Shown here in pieces: positions 19,744 through 29,105 of a DNA stretch of 64,000 bases (positions within the stretch are counted from its first letter, which is position 1; each line of letters begins with the position of its first letter). Both the position numbers and the translations under genes were made by a program. The stretch comes from Phytophthora colocasiae (Eukaryota; Oomycota; Peronosporomycetes; Peronosporales; Peronosporaceae): positions 434,001 to 498,000 of the forward strand of contig JAGKQI010000059.1 of the NCBI GenBank assembly GCA_018806915.1, read 5' to 3'. The notes under the pieces are model-generated. The model did not search any database and had not been told where the DNA came from. It worked only from the letters and a program-made list of their open reading frames with translations.

Positions 19744-22700
19744 TAGACGGTTTTCAGAGCGTAGCGTAGCTGCAACTCTTTGTCAGTTACCTGGTTTTCA
19801 GAGTCTCTGGTGTCCCGTCGCACAATCTGATTCTCTCAGACTCAGAAACTTGAATTTGACTTGCCAAACAGGCGATCATTTTCAAAACTCCGTCCTTTCG
19901 CTCATGATTGAGGAAACGAACGCTTCTCTGAGCTTAAACGCCCCACCGAATGGGGCGGCAGGCGACGCCACAGGCACTTGTCCTGCTTCGGCACCTGCCA
20001 ATATGTCGCAGGGTGGAGATGTTGGTTCGGCCACATCGCCAGGTGGCAGCCCTAGCGCCCCAGCCCATGTATCCCAACCTACCGACTCACAGGTCGATGG
20101 TCCGACTGAGGATCTCCCTGGTGATGACATGAACTCGGCCGGTGTTGGTGATCTCTCGCCACCAGTGGTTTCACGTGGGGAATCTCACTCTGAATTCTCT
20201 GAGGGAACTCCTGGTGTCTTCAGACCGCGAGCCTTTGGTGCCCCACGGCTTTTGTCTACGGAAGAGGTCGATCGGCTGTTTCGTCAGGGTCTGGTGACAA
20301 CCACAGGGGATCAAGTCACGGCGTTGGGGGACTCTGATGTTCCCCAGAACTATATCGCTCCCAGCGTGAAGCCAGAGGGACGTGCCTTTCTGGTGAGTAC
20401 CCCCGCGCGAGCTGAAGACTTCAGAAGAGGGCGCCACATAGCGAATGCGTACGGTGGCCCCTGTGTGCTCGTGGGTTACGAGGCACTTACTGATGAAGAC
20501 CTCCGGGAGCTGGAGCGAGTGATTCCAAGCTTCGACCCCGCCGAAGTTGTGTCTCCGTGCGCCCAGACTCCAGACGTGCGTACTCTGGATGCTTTGACGT
20601 CGTCTGTGGATGTTCGCCGGGAACTGGGGTCTCTGGTTTCTCATGTCTCTCCCACTCGGCTTGCCGAGAAAGTTTTTCGGACGGCCGGATGCTTAAAGCT
20701 TATGAATGCTGCTCACCGTCGCCTTCGGGAACGCGTTGGTTCTCAGAACGGTGTCGCCTTGATTGATGCTGCAGCAGCGCGCTCTGAATGCGAAGAAATC
20801 AAGCGTGAGTGGGTACTGCACTGTCAATACTGGAAACACGAGCTTAAGTGTGCCCAGCAAGACGCCGGTGCGGTAGAAGAACGCATGACTTCGGAGATTC
20901 AGGATCTCAAAGCTCACTACCAGGACCAAGTGGAAGCTCTGAAGTCGGACAAGGCAGTTCTGAAGTCCCAAGTCGCTGATCTTCAAGCACAGGTCTCGAT
21001 TCTGAAGTCGCGTCCTGAGGTCAAGCCCACAGATCCGTGGGGTTCTCAGAGTTCTTACAAAGAGAATTCTGAAATCTCTGGTAATTGGGATCGGCTCCAT
21101 GACCTTCTGGTGTCATACCAAGAGGACACCATCGTCCCTGATAACTGGACGACTATCATCAGCGTGACAGCCTTGGACGCGCGAAAGAAACCCGTTCCTG
21201 ACTTCAAGAAACGGCTTTCTGAGGAACGAGCTCGTCAGGCTGCTGAGAAGACCGCGAGGACCTCCAGAGTTCTGGATCTTACTCGTCCAAGTACTGAAAC
21301 CTCAGAGTCCAAGAGCGAGAGCCCACGGTACCTGTCATATCCGCCGAAGCCCCAGACTCTGAAATCACCTCCGAAGCGACCGCTCAAGTGGGACTCCAAG
21401 AATTTGCAGCGTCGCCCGTCCGGACACAAGCCCGTTGAAGAATCGGCGCTTCCGGCGAATGCAGATTCTAAGGTGGCAAAGTCTGAGGTCCACAAGAGAC
21501 TCCCTGGTGACGTGGTCTGGAAGGAAGTTCGACCCGACCTCCGCCAAGCCCTGCTATCTGGGATCAAGTATGATAAAGCCATGGAGTGGTTAGCATGGGA
21601 TAAAGCGGCTCACAGTCTCTTCAGCAGTCCGGCTCTCATTCAGATGTTGGTGAGCCTGGTATTCTCTCGTCGCCTGGATGCTACTCTTTGGGCCAAGTAC
21701 GTCCCTGAAGTGTATTACCAGATGGCCGACGAGGTGCTGGATCGTCACATCTCAGCTGGTACCGAGCCTGCAGCCTGGGGTGATCTGGATGGTCACGTAA
21801 ATTATCCAGAAAGTGATGTCGAGTCCACCGCCGACAACCCCAAGGACGATCCGGATTACAAGGATTCTGGTGTGATCGAGTCTGAAGACGAAGACGACGA
21901 CGAGAGCTCTGATGATGGTGAGTCTGACGACAGCGGTTCCGAGAGCGACAAGTCTGAAGACAAGAAGTCTCAGGACAAGAAGTCTGGGAGCAAGAAGTCT
22001 GGGAGCAAGAAGTCTGGGGACAAGAGGTCTGATGACCACCCGCGTCCTGGTTCCAAACGTCCCCGGGACTCTGATGACGACTCGGACTCTGATGATGGGC
22101 CTATCATCCCTACCAAGAAGTCCAAGAGAAGCCTTGCGTCCATAAAAGCCCATACCAGTCCCAAGTCCCGTCCGAAGTCCACCAGTGGAAGTGGATCGAA
22201 GCCCAAGAGTTCTTCTGGGAAGGCACGTAGTCTGGTATCCAAGCCCTACAATTCTCTGACGGTCAAGGAGCTCCAGGTGGTGGAAACACCAGACTGTGAA
22301 GCGTCCTCCTGGTTGTACTATGGTATCAGGGTACAACGAGTGAGTTCTACCAAGACCACCACTGGCCAGACATTGGGTTTTCCAGACTACGAGGTGCACA
22401 AGCACTCATGTGCCATCCTCAAGAAGCGCTGGGACTCTGAGCGGTACTGTGCAGTCCTCCGCAAGAAGCGTGCCCCTTGGAAAGTCATGTTCGACAACCG
22501 ATTCTCAGAGTTTTACTTCCACAAGCGGGAAGAACTGGGGCCCATGGTGTTGGCTGACGTGGAAGACATCGTGCGCAGCATGAAGAAGCATGCTCAAGCC
22601 TTCTGGGAGCGTACGCATTGGGTGACCATGGATGTTGAGGCTGACGAAAAGTCTGCGGAGCTTCACAAGTACCGGTCCATGCGTCGAGCCGCCATGATTC

Positions 22701-23023
22701 GTCAGCACAACGCCCTCATCCGAAAAGTCCTGGGGCACAAAGATTTCCCAGAGTCGCTGCTTTCAGAGCCTGGCATCTGGGTTGTCCCAGACAAGTCCTG
22801 CCCTTGGATCTGGCAAGATCCCAGAGTCGCAGAGCTGGGGGATCCCAAGTGTCTGAGTCTGGAGACGCAACTGGGTGACTTGGACGCTATTGAGCCTGCT
22901 CGGATGCAATGGGCCACGGTGAATGCGGACGAAGAGTGGCTCCAGTATGTCCCTGCTGACATCAAGAAAGATCAATTGACACCTGCGGAGCGTTCCGAGA
23001 ACCCGATCTCCCTTCACTACTGA
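19718..23023 (+). CDS. 1101-codon antisense ORF of element A, unknown function
   Basis: ATG 19718 to TGA 23021; an in-frame ATG at about 19904 is an alternative start. The ORF is antisense to gag-pol and lies between integrase and the 3' LTR, so its transcript would start in or near that LTR. Residues 1-220 are Ser/Pro/Ala-rich. Residues about 355-435 form a coiled coil (EEIKREWVLHCQYWKHELK ... QDQVEALKSDKAVLKSQVA). Around 610-690 there is a folded-looking Trp-rich segment (YDKAMEWLAWDKAAHSLF, LIQMLVSLVFSRRLDATLWA, YVPEVYYQMADEVLDRH). Residues 715-850 are acidic then Lys/Ser-rich (ESEDEDDDESSDDGE, KKSGSKKSG), a likely nuclear or chromatin-binding tail. Residues 850-1101 are helical with many Trp. 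I recall related hypothetical proteins in Phytophthora genomes but know no function. It is open over its full length although the element's pol is broken. Confidence 0.75.
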   Translation: MARPIKHSDRRFSERSVAATLCQLPGFQSLWCPVAQSDSLRLRNLNLTCQTGDHFQNSVLSLMIEETNASLSLNAPPNGAAGDATGTCPASAPANMSQGGDVGSATSPGGSPSAPAHVSQPTDSQVDGPTEDLPGDDMNSAGVGDLSPPVVSRGESHSEFSEGTPGVFRPRAFGAPRLLSTEEVDRLFRQGLVTTTGDQVTALGDSDVPQNYIAPSVKPEGRAFLVSTPARAEDFRRGRHIANAYGGPCVLVGYEALTDEDLRELERVIPSFDPAEVVSPCAQTPDVRTLDALTSSVDVRRELGSLVSHVSPTRLAEKVFRTAGCLKLMNAAHRRLRERVGSQNGVALIDAAAARSECEEIKREWVLHCQYWKHELKCAQQDAGAVEERMTSEIQDLKAHYQDQVEALKSDKAVLKSQVADLQAQVSILKSRPEVKPTDPWGSQSSYKENSEISGNWDRLHDLLVSYQEDTIVPDNWTTIISVTALDARKKPVPDFKKRLSEERARQAAEKTARTSRVLDLTRPSTETSESKSESPRYLSYPPKPQTLKSPPKRPLKWDSKNLQRRPSGHKPVEESALPANADSKVAKSEVHKRLPGDVVWKEVRPDLRQALLSGIKYDKAMEWLAWDKAAHSLFSSPALIQMLVSLVFSRRLDATLWAKYVPEVYYQMADEVLDRHISAGTEPAAWGDLDGHVNYPESDVESTADNPKDDPDYKDSGVIESEDEDDDESSDDGESDDSGSESDKSEDKKSQDKKSGSKKSGSKKSGDKRSDDHPRPGSKRPRDSDDDSDSDDGPIIPTKKSKRSLASIKAHTSPKSRPKSTSGSGSKPKSSSGKARSLVSKPYNSLTVKELQVVETPDCEASSWLYYGIRVQRVSSTKTTTGQTLGFPDYEVHKHSCAILKKRWDSERYCAVLRKKRAPWKVMFDNRFSEFYFHKREELGPMVLADVEDIVRSMKKHAQAFWERTHWVTMDVEADEKSAELHKYRSMRRAAMIRQHNALIRKVLGHKDFPESLLSEPGIWVVPDKSCPWIWQDPRVAELGDPKCLSLETQLGDLDAIEPARMQWATVNADEEWLQYVPADIKKDQLTPAERSENPISLHY

Positions 23024-23408
23024 AGCTCAGGTGTCCACCATGGTGCCCACGGGAAGGCTGCATCTTCGAGAAGCCAAATAGTTGTCTGCATTTGTGACGT
23101 AAATCCCCGGCCTCAGTGTAGCTCCCTAATCCCTTAATCTTTCAATATCACTCCACATAATCACACTCCTTCTCATCATCTCATCATTCATAACTTCGTA
23201 TCCTCCAGTACTTAATTCTCCACAAACTCACTTCCATATTCACATTCACACAGTCGTTTTATATAAGCAGCAACATGGTCGATCACATATCCAAACACAT
23301 GAATTTCAGAAATAAGTCTCTGAAAACACGCACTCAGATTACCACACTCTAAAGGTCAATATCTGAAATCCTTCAGATATCAGACTTCCAGATGTGTTTT
23401 CAGAGTTA
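23024..23408. other. Spacer between the antisense ORF and integrase stop codons
   Basis: 385 bp separating the convergent stop codons of the antisense ORF (23023) and integrase (23409). It is T/C-rich on the plus strand (tccctaatcccttaatcttt and similar) with cactct and catcat runs. It probably holds transcription ends for both directions. No ORF. Confidence 0.4.
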
Positions 23409-25343
23409 TTAGACTCTGGGATGATCGTCTCCAGCCTGCATCGCCTGAAAACGGGCTCGTGCTCGTGCACTCTGATTGAATTCGTAAAGTAATGCTCCAC
23501 AATTCAACTTCGATAACGGCAACCACTCAGTTTCATCGTAACCTTTCCACTTAATCAAATATTCGCGTAGGCGTCTGGACGTCCTGGTACGCTTGTTCCA
23601 ACGGGTATCCAGAATCTTCTCCACTTCATACTCGCCGTTTTCAGTATCAGGTTCCCAACTATCTTCTGGTAACAGGGCGGCGTCAAAATCATCATCTTCT
23701 GAAATCTGGAGTTCCGCCGTGGGTCGTCTGGGGAACAGAGCCCTTGGCTTCAGACGGCTCACATGGACCCAGGGGTTCACGCGGTAGCCGGTATCTTCAA
23801 CCTTGAGTCGTACTCTGAAATCGTCCAGCATCTCCTCGATCCTGAAGGGTCCGTGCCACATGTGTGCTAGTTTCCTGCTCAATCCAGTTTGTACCTTAGG
23901 GATGTAGAGCCATACAGCGTCGCCTATAGCGAAACCTGACTTCAGACGCTCTGACAACTCGTTCCATTTCCTGGTCTGTTCTTCAGACCGGTCACGCTTT
24001 GCCTTCTTCTGGAGATCTTCGGCACATGCCAGAGCATAGCTATAGTCTCGTTGCATCTTCCGTCTCCATTCGTACGCAGTTCGCTCCTGAGTCGTCGATG
24101 GCTTGGGTCCAAGCATAGCGGACACCGTCCCATTAGCATCCCAACCATGTACCAGGTAGAAAGGCGTTTCCAGACGGGTGGCATCGAATGATGTGTTCAG
24201 GGCAAACATCAGACGTTCGGCATGATCATCCCAGTCACTTTGATCAGCTTCAGAGATATATGCCTTAATCGCGCGCACCACAGTCTGTACTGATCTCTCC
24301 TGCTGGCCGTTGGCTTGAGGCTGGTACCCTAGAGTAGCTCGTTGCCTGCTACCCAAGAGTTCCCTGAAACACTTGAACACCTCACTCATAAAGCGGGGAT
24401 CTTGATCATGACGAATCAGAGAGCTAGCACCAAAGTTTCTGAAAACGCGTTCCTCATAAGCCTCTGCTACATCCTGAGCAGTGGTGACACTCATTGGCTT
24501 GCACATCACGTATCCTGAAAACATATCCTGGAACAGCAAGAGAAACGTGTTTCCACGTGCGGATTTCGGCATGTGGGTCACAAAATCCATAGACACCACT
24601 TCAAATGGCCGGCTGGGCTCAATATTTCCAGGGACGGTCCAGGATTTGGGGTCGCCCTTGCCACTGGCACAGTCTACGCATTCCTTCACAAATCTCTCCA
24701 CATCGGCATACATACCCAACCAGTAAAACTCCGAACTCAGCTTCTCAAAGGTTCTCCTGATTCCTTGATGTCCACCTTGGTAGTCTTCATGAGCATAGTG
24801 TAACAGGTCTGGATACAAGTCTCTGGGAACCACCAGTCTGAGTTCGTCAACATTGTCCCGGGGCCGTTCTCGAGTAGCGCGACTCAGGCGATACAGTACA
24901 TCTCTAGAATCCAGAACGAAGTCCTCAGCAACTCTGGCAAGCTTCCTGACTCGGGGTCGTGGTAAATCTCCCACGTCACCTTTCAGAAACTTCATGAGTT
25001 CAACCAAGTACGGGTCCTGACTCTGATGCGCCTTGATCCGTCGCCAGCGTTCTGCCTGGAACTCCAAAGGTCCCAAAGGTTCTCGTTCGCCATCACCCTC
25101 AGGCAGATTAGCGTCAGGCGGAGCTTGGGCACGGGTTACAGCAATCAACACTCTGGCCGATCGAGGTAGGGGTGCGGATTCCGGATCAAAAACATTCTCA
25201 GACTCTGGTGACGCATTACGTTCTTCAGAGTCTGATATTTTTGACTCTTGAGCTTCCAGGTCCGGGGCTGAGCAAGGCTTCATCAGTTTCTCATGAACTT
25301 TGGATACCAGTTGCAGGTGCATGAGTTCATCCTCGTCCTGCAC
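23409..25343 (-). CDS. Element A integrase with chromodomain
   Basis: 644 codons open. The zinc-binding region HYAHEDYQGGHQGIRRTFEK ... CVDCASGK (HHCC) is followed by the DDE core: VVSMDFVTHMPKS (D1), SSLIRHDQDPRFMSEVF (D2) and YQPQANGQQERSVQ (E). After the GPFRIEEMLDDFRVRL beta domain there is a chromodomain (GEYEVEKILDTRW ... REYLIKWKGYDETEWLPL), which marks the element as a chromovirus. Chromodomains of this kind can guide integration to histone-marked chromatin. All catalytic residues are present. The frame is separate from the upstream RNase H frame by a short overlap at 25283-25343, so expression needs recoding or a repaired frame. Confidence 0.92.
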   Translation of the reverse strand: MQDEDELMHLQLVSKVHEKLMKPCSAPDLEAQESKISDSEERNASPESENVFDPESAPLPRSARVLIAVTRAQAPPDANLPEGDGEREPLGPLEFQAERWRRIKAHQSQDPYLVELMKFLKGDVGDLPRPRVRKLARVAEDFVLDSRDVLYRLSRATRERPRDNVDELRLVVPRDLYPDLLHYAHEDYQGGHQGIRRTFEKLSSEFYWLGMYADVERFVKECVDCASGKGDPKSWTVPGNIEPSRPFEVVSMDFVTHMPKSARGNTFLLLFQDMFSGYVMCKPMSVTTAQDVAEAYEERVFRNFGASSLIRHDQDPRFMSEVFKCFRELLGSRQRATLGYQPQANGQQERSVQTVVRAIKAYISEADQSDWDDHAERLMFALNTSFDATRLETPFYLVHGWDANGTVSAMLGPKPSTTQERTAYEWRRKMQRDYSYALACAEDLQKKAKRDRSEEQTRKWNELSERLKSGFAIGDAVWLYIPKVQTGLSRKLAHMWHGPFRIEEMLDDFRVRLKVEDTGYRVNPWVHVSRLKPRALFPRRPTAELQISEDDDFDAALLPEDSWEPDTENGEYEVEKILDTRWNKRTRTSRRLREYLIKWKGYDETEWLPLSKLNCGALLYEFNQSARARARFQAMQAGDDHPRV

Positions 25344-25897
25344 CTGCCAAGCTTCCCAAGAGTCAAAGTCTTCGAGGTCAGGTAATCCGCTGCTTGGTTA
25401 AACTCGCGCTTCACATGCACCAACTTCAGAGTCCGAAACTTGGTTTTCAGAGACTCAAATTCGGCCAACCTCCGTTGCAAGTTAGGCTGATTGCAGTTGA
25501 TCAGTCCCTGAGCCTGTTGTATCGCGATGCGCGAATCTCCCACAACCACCAACTCCTGTATTCCGTAGTCGAGTGCCATCTTCAGACCGTAATTCAGGCC
25601 ACAGTATTCCGAGTCATTCACCGTGACATCCGTCAGGGGAAACCCTCGGGCTTCCAGAACGCTCCACCCCGGGAGTTCCCAGAGTATACACCCACAGCTT
25701 CCCAGACGGGTAGACGTCTTTGCGGCACCATCAAAACTCAGAACATAGCCCTGATAATCTGCTTCCAGCATTTCCACACTGATAGGAACTGGCGGCTTGA
25801 CTCGCCCCTTGACTGGGATCAGATTTTCAGAGACTTCGTCCAGATGCTCCTGGGGTAATGCCCGCACCGAGTATAGCTGGGAGTCCATCTTCGTCAC
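25283..25897 (-). CDS. Element A second RNase H (archaeal/plant-like type I)
   Basis: About 200 codons open, overlapping the RT frame at its start and the integrase frame at its end. The RNase H fold shows all acidic residues: SFDGAAKTS (D), VNDSEYCGLNYGL (E), VVVGDSRIAIQQAQG (D) and HVKREFNQAADYL (D). It is distinct from the RNase H fused to RT, which has lost catalytic residues here. Additional RNase H domains of this type are known from Tat-like plant elements and have been reported for oomycete LTR elements; they may take over RNA primer removal. No separate ATG is needed if it is made as part of Pol. Confidence 0.85.
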   Translation of the reverse strand: MTKMDSQLYSVRALPQEHLDEVSENLIPVKGRVKPPVPISVEMLEADYQGYVLSFDGAAKTSTRLGSCGCILWELPGWSVLEARGFPLTDVTVNDSEYCGLNYGLKMALDYGIQELVVVGDSRIAIQQAQGLINCNQPNLQRRLAEFESLKTKFRTLKLVHVKREFNQAADYLTSKTLTLGKLGRCRTRMNSCTCNWYPKFMRN

Positions 25898-27221
25898 GCT
25901 GTACCCGGCGGATCTCCAGGTTCCACTGCGACAATTTCATACCCCACTTGACGTTTCTGCCGTCGGTGGAGTTCGATGTCAGCAACCATTTCAGGACAGA
26001 GTATCTGGTATAGACCACAATCACCGGACTTGATTCCACCAGAGCTCTGAAGTTTTCCAAGACTCTGAGGATCGCAATCACTTCCTTCTCAGCGATATGA
26101 TACCTGAGTTCGGCGTCGTTCAGGACACGACCCGTGAACCGGACCGGGTGTATTATTCCCTCATATTCTTGTCCCAAGACTGCTGAAGCAGCCCAAGGGT
26201 TCGCATGCGGAATGACAACAAACGGTCTGGTTCGGTCTGGATGTCTGAGTAGTGGAGTAGAGACTATCTTGCGTTTCAGAATTTCGAACGCCTCTTTCGC
26301 ACGAGTCAGGTCTCGTCCAGCACGAATCTGCTCGTCCGTCAGCTCATAGAGGGTAGCAGCAATCACCGGTAAATCCTCAATAAACTTGTTGTAATAGTTG
26401 AGGCTTCCCATGAAACTCTGAACTCCCTTCAACGTAGACGGAAATGGCAGTTCTTCAACTCCTTTGACAATCTTAGGTGTTGCCCTCAGACCCTCGGCAC
26501 TGATTTCGTGGGATAGGTACGGTATCGACAACTTCCCGAACTCGCTCTTGGGCAAACTCACAGAAATGTTCCAATAGCGAAGCCTGAAAAGCAGGGCATT
26601 CAAATCGTCACATAATTGGTCCCAAGTCGGTGCTCCATGTGCGATGTCGTCGATGTATGAACTCCTCCCCAGGACTGGGCCCATGCACGTGGGAACAGGA
26701 ATGTTCCTCTGAAAGACGGTCATCTGACTTGTGAGGGTTGGCATCTCTGAAATCGGAGTATGGTTCTCAGAGTCTGAAAGATGCTTTTTAGAGTCCTGAG
26801 GCTGGAGTTGCAGAAATTCCAGAACCTCCGCATCAACTTCAGCTTCTTCTTCTGGTGACAGTCTCACGAATCCCCACAGGCAATTGTCTAACATAGCTTG
26901 ATACACAAGAGGGGCGTTCTTCAGACCAAACGGCATCCTTACCCACTGAAAATGTCCAAACGGGCAGATGAAAGCTGATATCAGTCGTGCGCGCTCCGTC
27001 ATCCTGATCGCCCAGAAACCACTAGCCATATCCAGGCTCATGAACCACATGGCAGCCTCAAAACCAATTAAGAGATCGTCAATAAGAGGTAGAGGGTAAC
27101 GTGACAGTTGAATGAAGCCATTCACGATGCGATAGTCGATGCACATTCGTATGTCAACACCATTCTTCTTGAGAACGATCACAATAGGAGATGCCCACGG
27201 GGAGTTAGAGTACTCAATCAA
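25827..27221 (-). CDS. Element A reverse transcriptase with degenerate RNase H
   Basis: 464 codons open. RT blocks in order: SNSPWASPIVIVLKKNG, RMCIDYRIVNGFI, SLDMASGFWAIRM, FGHFQWVRMPFGLKNAP, and the active site SYIDDIAHG (YIDD) near residue 188. An insertion of about 70 residues before YIDD is unusual. The fused RNase H keeps the fold words (FTGRVLNDAELRYHIAEKEV) but the usual TDAS motif reads PHANPWA and the usual DH motif reads YTRYS, so it is probably inactive. It overlaps the protease ORF by 8 nt. The homologous reading continues from that ORF after one extra A in a tract at about 27242-27245, so the Pol frame is broken or recoded there. Confidence 0.92.
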   Translation of the reverse strand: MIEYSNSPWASPIVIVLKKNGVDIRMCIDYRIVNGFIQLSRYPLPLIDDLLIGFEAAMWFMSLDMASGFWAIRMTERARLISAFICPFGHFQWVRMPFGLKNAPLVYQAMLDNCLWGFVRLSPEEEAEVDAEVLEFLQLQPQDSKKHLSDSENHTPISEMPTLTSQMTVFQRNIPVPTCMGPVLGRSSYIDDIAHGAPTWDQLCDDLNALLFRLRYWNISVSLPKSEFGKLSIPYLSHEISAEGLRATPKIVKGVEELPFPSTLKGVQSFMGSLNYYNKFIEDLPVIAATLYELTDEQIRAGRDLTRAKEAFEILKRKIVSTPLLRHPDRTRPFVVIPHANPWAASAVLGQEYEGIIHPVRFTGRVLNDAELRYHIAEKEVIAILRVLENFRALVESSPVIVVYTRYSVLKWLLTSNSTDGRNVKWGMKLSQWNLEIRRVQRDEDGLPAILGAGITPGASGRSL

Positions 27222-28989
27222 ACCAGTTTCCAGGAGTTTCTTTTAGAAGCTCGTATACCTTCAGCATGAGATGAGGGGCGACGGATCTCGGACGTTGAGC
27301 TACCGGTTTGGCATCTCCCACATCCAGATCACAGACCACACCCCTTGCCGGTGCGGGTGCTGCATTACCATCTCCCAGGAATATTTTCCTGTGGTACCTC
27401 AGAATATCACGCAGTTTCTTCTCCATTTCTGGGGTCGTCTTTCCTGGTTCTCCAACATCAGCGCTGTCGATATCACACTCTGGTGTCAATTCTTCCAGCT
27501 CAGGCAACATGACCAGTTGGTCGCGTAATTGAGCGAGGAGTTCCGTGCCTTCTCGCATATATACACCCGGCTCCAAGTCCAATTCTTCATTCGTAACATT
27601 CATGCACCGCTCGTATTCCACTCGTAATTTTTCCACAGGCGTTCCAGGCATCCCCTGAATAGGAATATCCCAGGATTCATCCATTAGGTCGAAATCGTCC
27701 GCGGGTAACTCAGGGGTCTGAGATTCACCTAATATACACTCAGGCTTTGAGTCAAGGCCGTCTCCGGCAATAACAACGGACGAGTCACCAGGGTCTGTAT
27801 GTGGAGTACTTTCAGAGGATGTTTCCAAATCTCTGGTATCTGTACTAATGTCCGCACTTCCCGTTGACTCGCCGGAGCAACCATTCTCCGTCTGGGTGAA
27901 TGCATCCAGGGCGAAGCGTACTCGTTTCACGGTCGGTGGTGACTCTGGTTTCACGAACTGCACTCGAGCGTTGTCAAACCTTGGACGTTGCAGTATTTCA
28001 GTCGGCCATGGGTAGTCCGGGCGATCTACACACGGGGGCTGCGGCATCAAAGCCTCCAACTCCGCCTCTCTCTTCATACGTTTCTTAGTCTCTGGTGACG
28101 GGGTGCTTTCCAGAATCAGAACTTCCCAATCACGATAGGCAGCGGAACCTGGACGCACGAAACGTCCATGCCTTGGGAAGAAACCATATTCCACGATCCT
28201 CGCGACATCAGAAAGTTCATTGACCCACGTGTTTTTATCAGAGATGTTTACCACGCGAACGGCCACGGGCCAAGATCGGGCCGCATAGATCAGCTGGGTA
28301 ACCCAGCGGTCACCGCGTCCGGCCCACACGACTTCCCTCTGGGGGTTCGTTGGCCCATAGTCAATTCGGACAATGAACTCCTCGCCCGGACTCAGAAGGA
28401 CAGCCTCGCTTGGTCTAACCGACCTGTTACGACCAATGTGATCACCAGGTTCCCAATTACACATCATCATCACTACCTCGTCTGGTAACGACACCAGACC
28501 TTCACGAGCACTAATTCTCACTCCAGCAGCAAACATAAAACCCATTCCCAGAAGCACGTCAATTCCTTCACCGATATTCGCGACCCAAACATCCACAATA
28601 TATACCACTCTTGGCCCAAGCGTCAACTTGATCTCAGCGCTGGCACCGATATAGGTTGGAACACCACCCATCCCCGACACTTTGGTCTGCTTGTGCGACT
28701 TGAGTCTGAGTCCGAGCTTACGCGCAAAGTCGTAACTCAGAATATTTATGGTCGCACCAGTGTCCAGAAGAATCTTGGTTCGATGGTCATTCACAGCACC
28801 ATACACCATCACCACATCCCTCTTTGACCGATCAGGGTAGTTATCTTCCCACCAGCCATAACACTCGCCATCCTTCAACCTGAACGACACTGAGTCGTCT
28901 GGTGTCGGGTCGGCGTCGTCGGCGATCTCAGGTAGCTCGTTCCCTGAGTTTCCAGAGGGTATGGTCGATTCTTGGGCAAAAGTAGTCAT
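27214..28989 (-). CDS. Element A retropepsin-like protease ORF
   Basis: ATG 28989; about 591 codons. The aspartic protease motif TKILLDTGATINILSYDFA lies near residue 65, followed by KQTKVSGMGG and the second hydrophobic strand GIDVLLGMGFMFA. About 400 residues of Pro/Ser/Asp-rich linker follow, then a segment (PVAQRPRSVAPHLM) that normally precedes RT. Retropepsin processes Gag-Pol after dimerisation. The ORF ends with ETPGNWFD where the RT block starts in another frame. Confidence 0.85.
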   Translation of the reverse strand: MTTFAQESTIPSGNSGNELPEIADDADPTPDDSVSFRLKDGECYGWWEDNYPDRSKRDVVMVYGAVNDHRTKILLDTGATINILSYDFARKLGLRLKSHKQTKVSGMGGVPTYIGASAEIKLTLGPRVVYIVDVWVANIGEGIDVLLGMGFMFAAGVRISAREGLVSLPDEVVMMMCNWEPGDHIGRNRSVRPSEAVLLSPGEEFIVRIDYGPTNPQREVVWAGRGDRWVTQLIYAARSWPVAVRVVNISDKNTWVNELSDVARIVEYGFFPRHGRFVRPGSAAYRDWEVLILESTPSPETKKRMKREAELEALMPQPPCVDRPDYPWPTEILQRPRFDNARVQFVKPESPPTVKRVRFALDAFTQTENGCSGESTGSADISTDTRDLETSSESTPHTDPGDSSVVIAGDGLDSKPECILGESQTPELPADDFDLMDESWDIPIQGMPGTPVEKLRVEYERCMNVTNEELDLEPGVYMREGTELLAQLRDQLVMLPELEELTPECDIDSADVGEPGKTTPEMEKKLRDILRYHRKIFLGDGNAAPAPARGVVCDLDVGDAKPVAQRPRSVAPHLMLKVYELLKETPGNWFD

Positions 28990-29105
28990 GCATTGTTGAG
29001 TGTTATCGTGAATCTTTCTCAGCTCTGGCCCTACACACACTAGAACATACAACTCTGGGGTAACGCCATGCCCGGCGCGTTTCGGATCCCCATCCGACGG
29101 GCATA

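Noticed and set aside
21752..22405. 217-codon minus-strand frame opposite the antisense ORF
   Set aside because: Shadow of the Lys/Ser/Asp-rich repeat region of the plus-strand ORF; composition of Leu/Arg/Val repeats with no domain.
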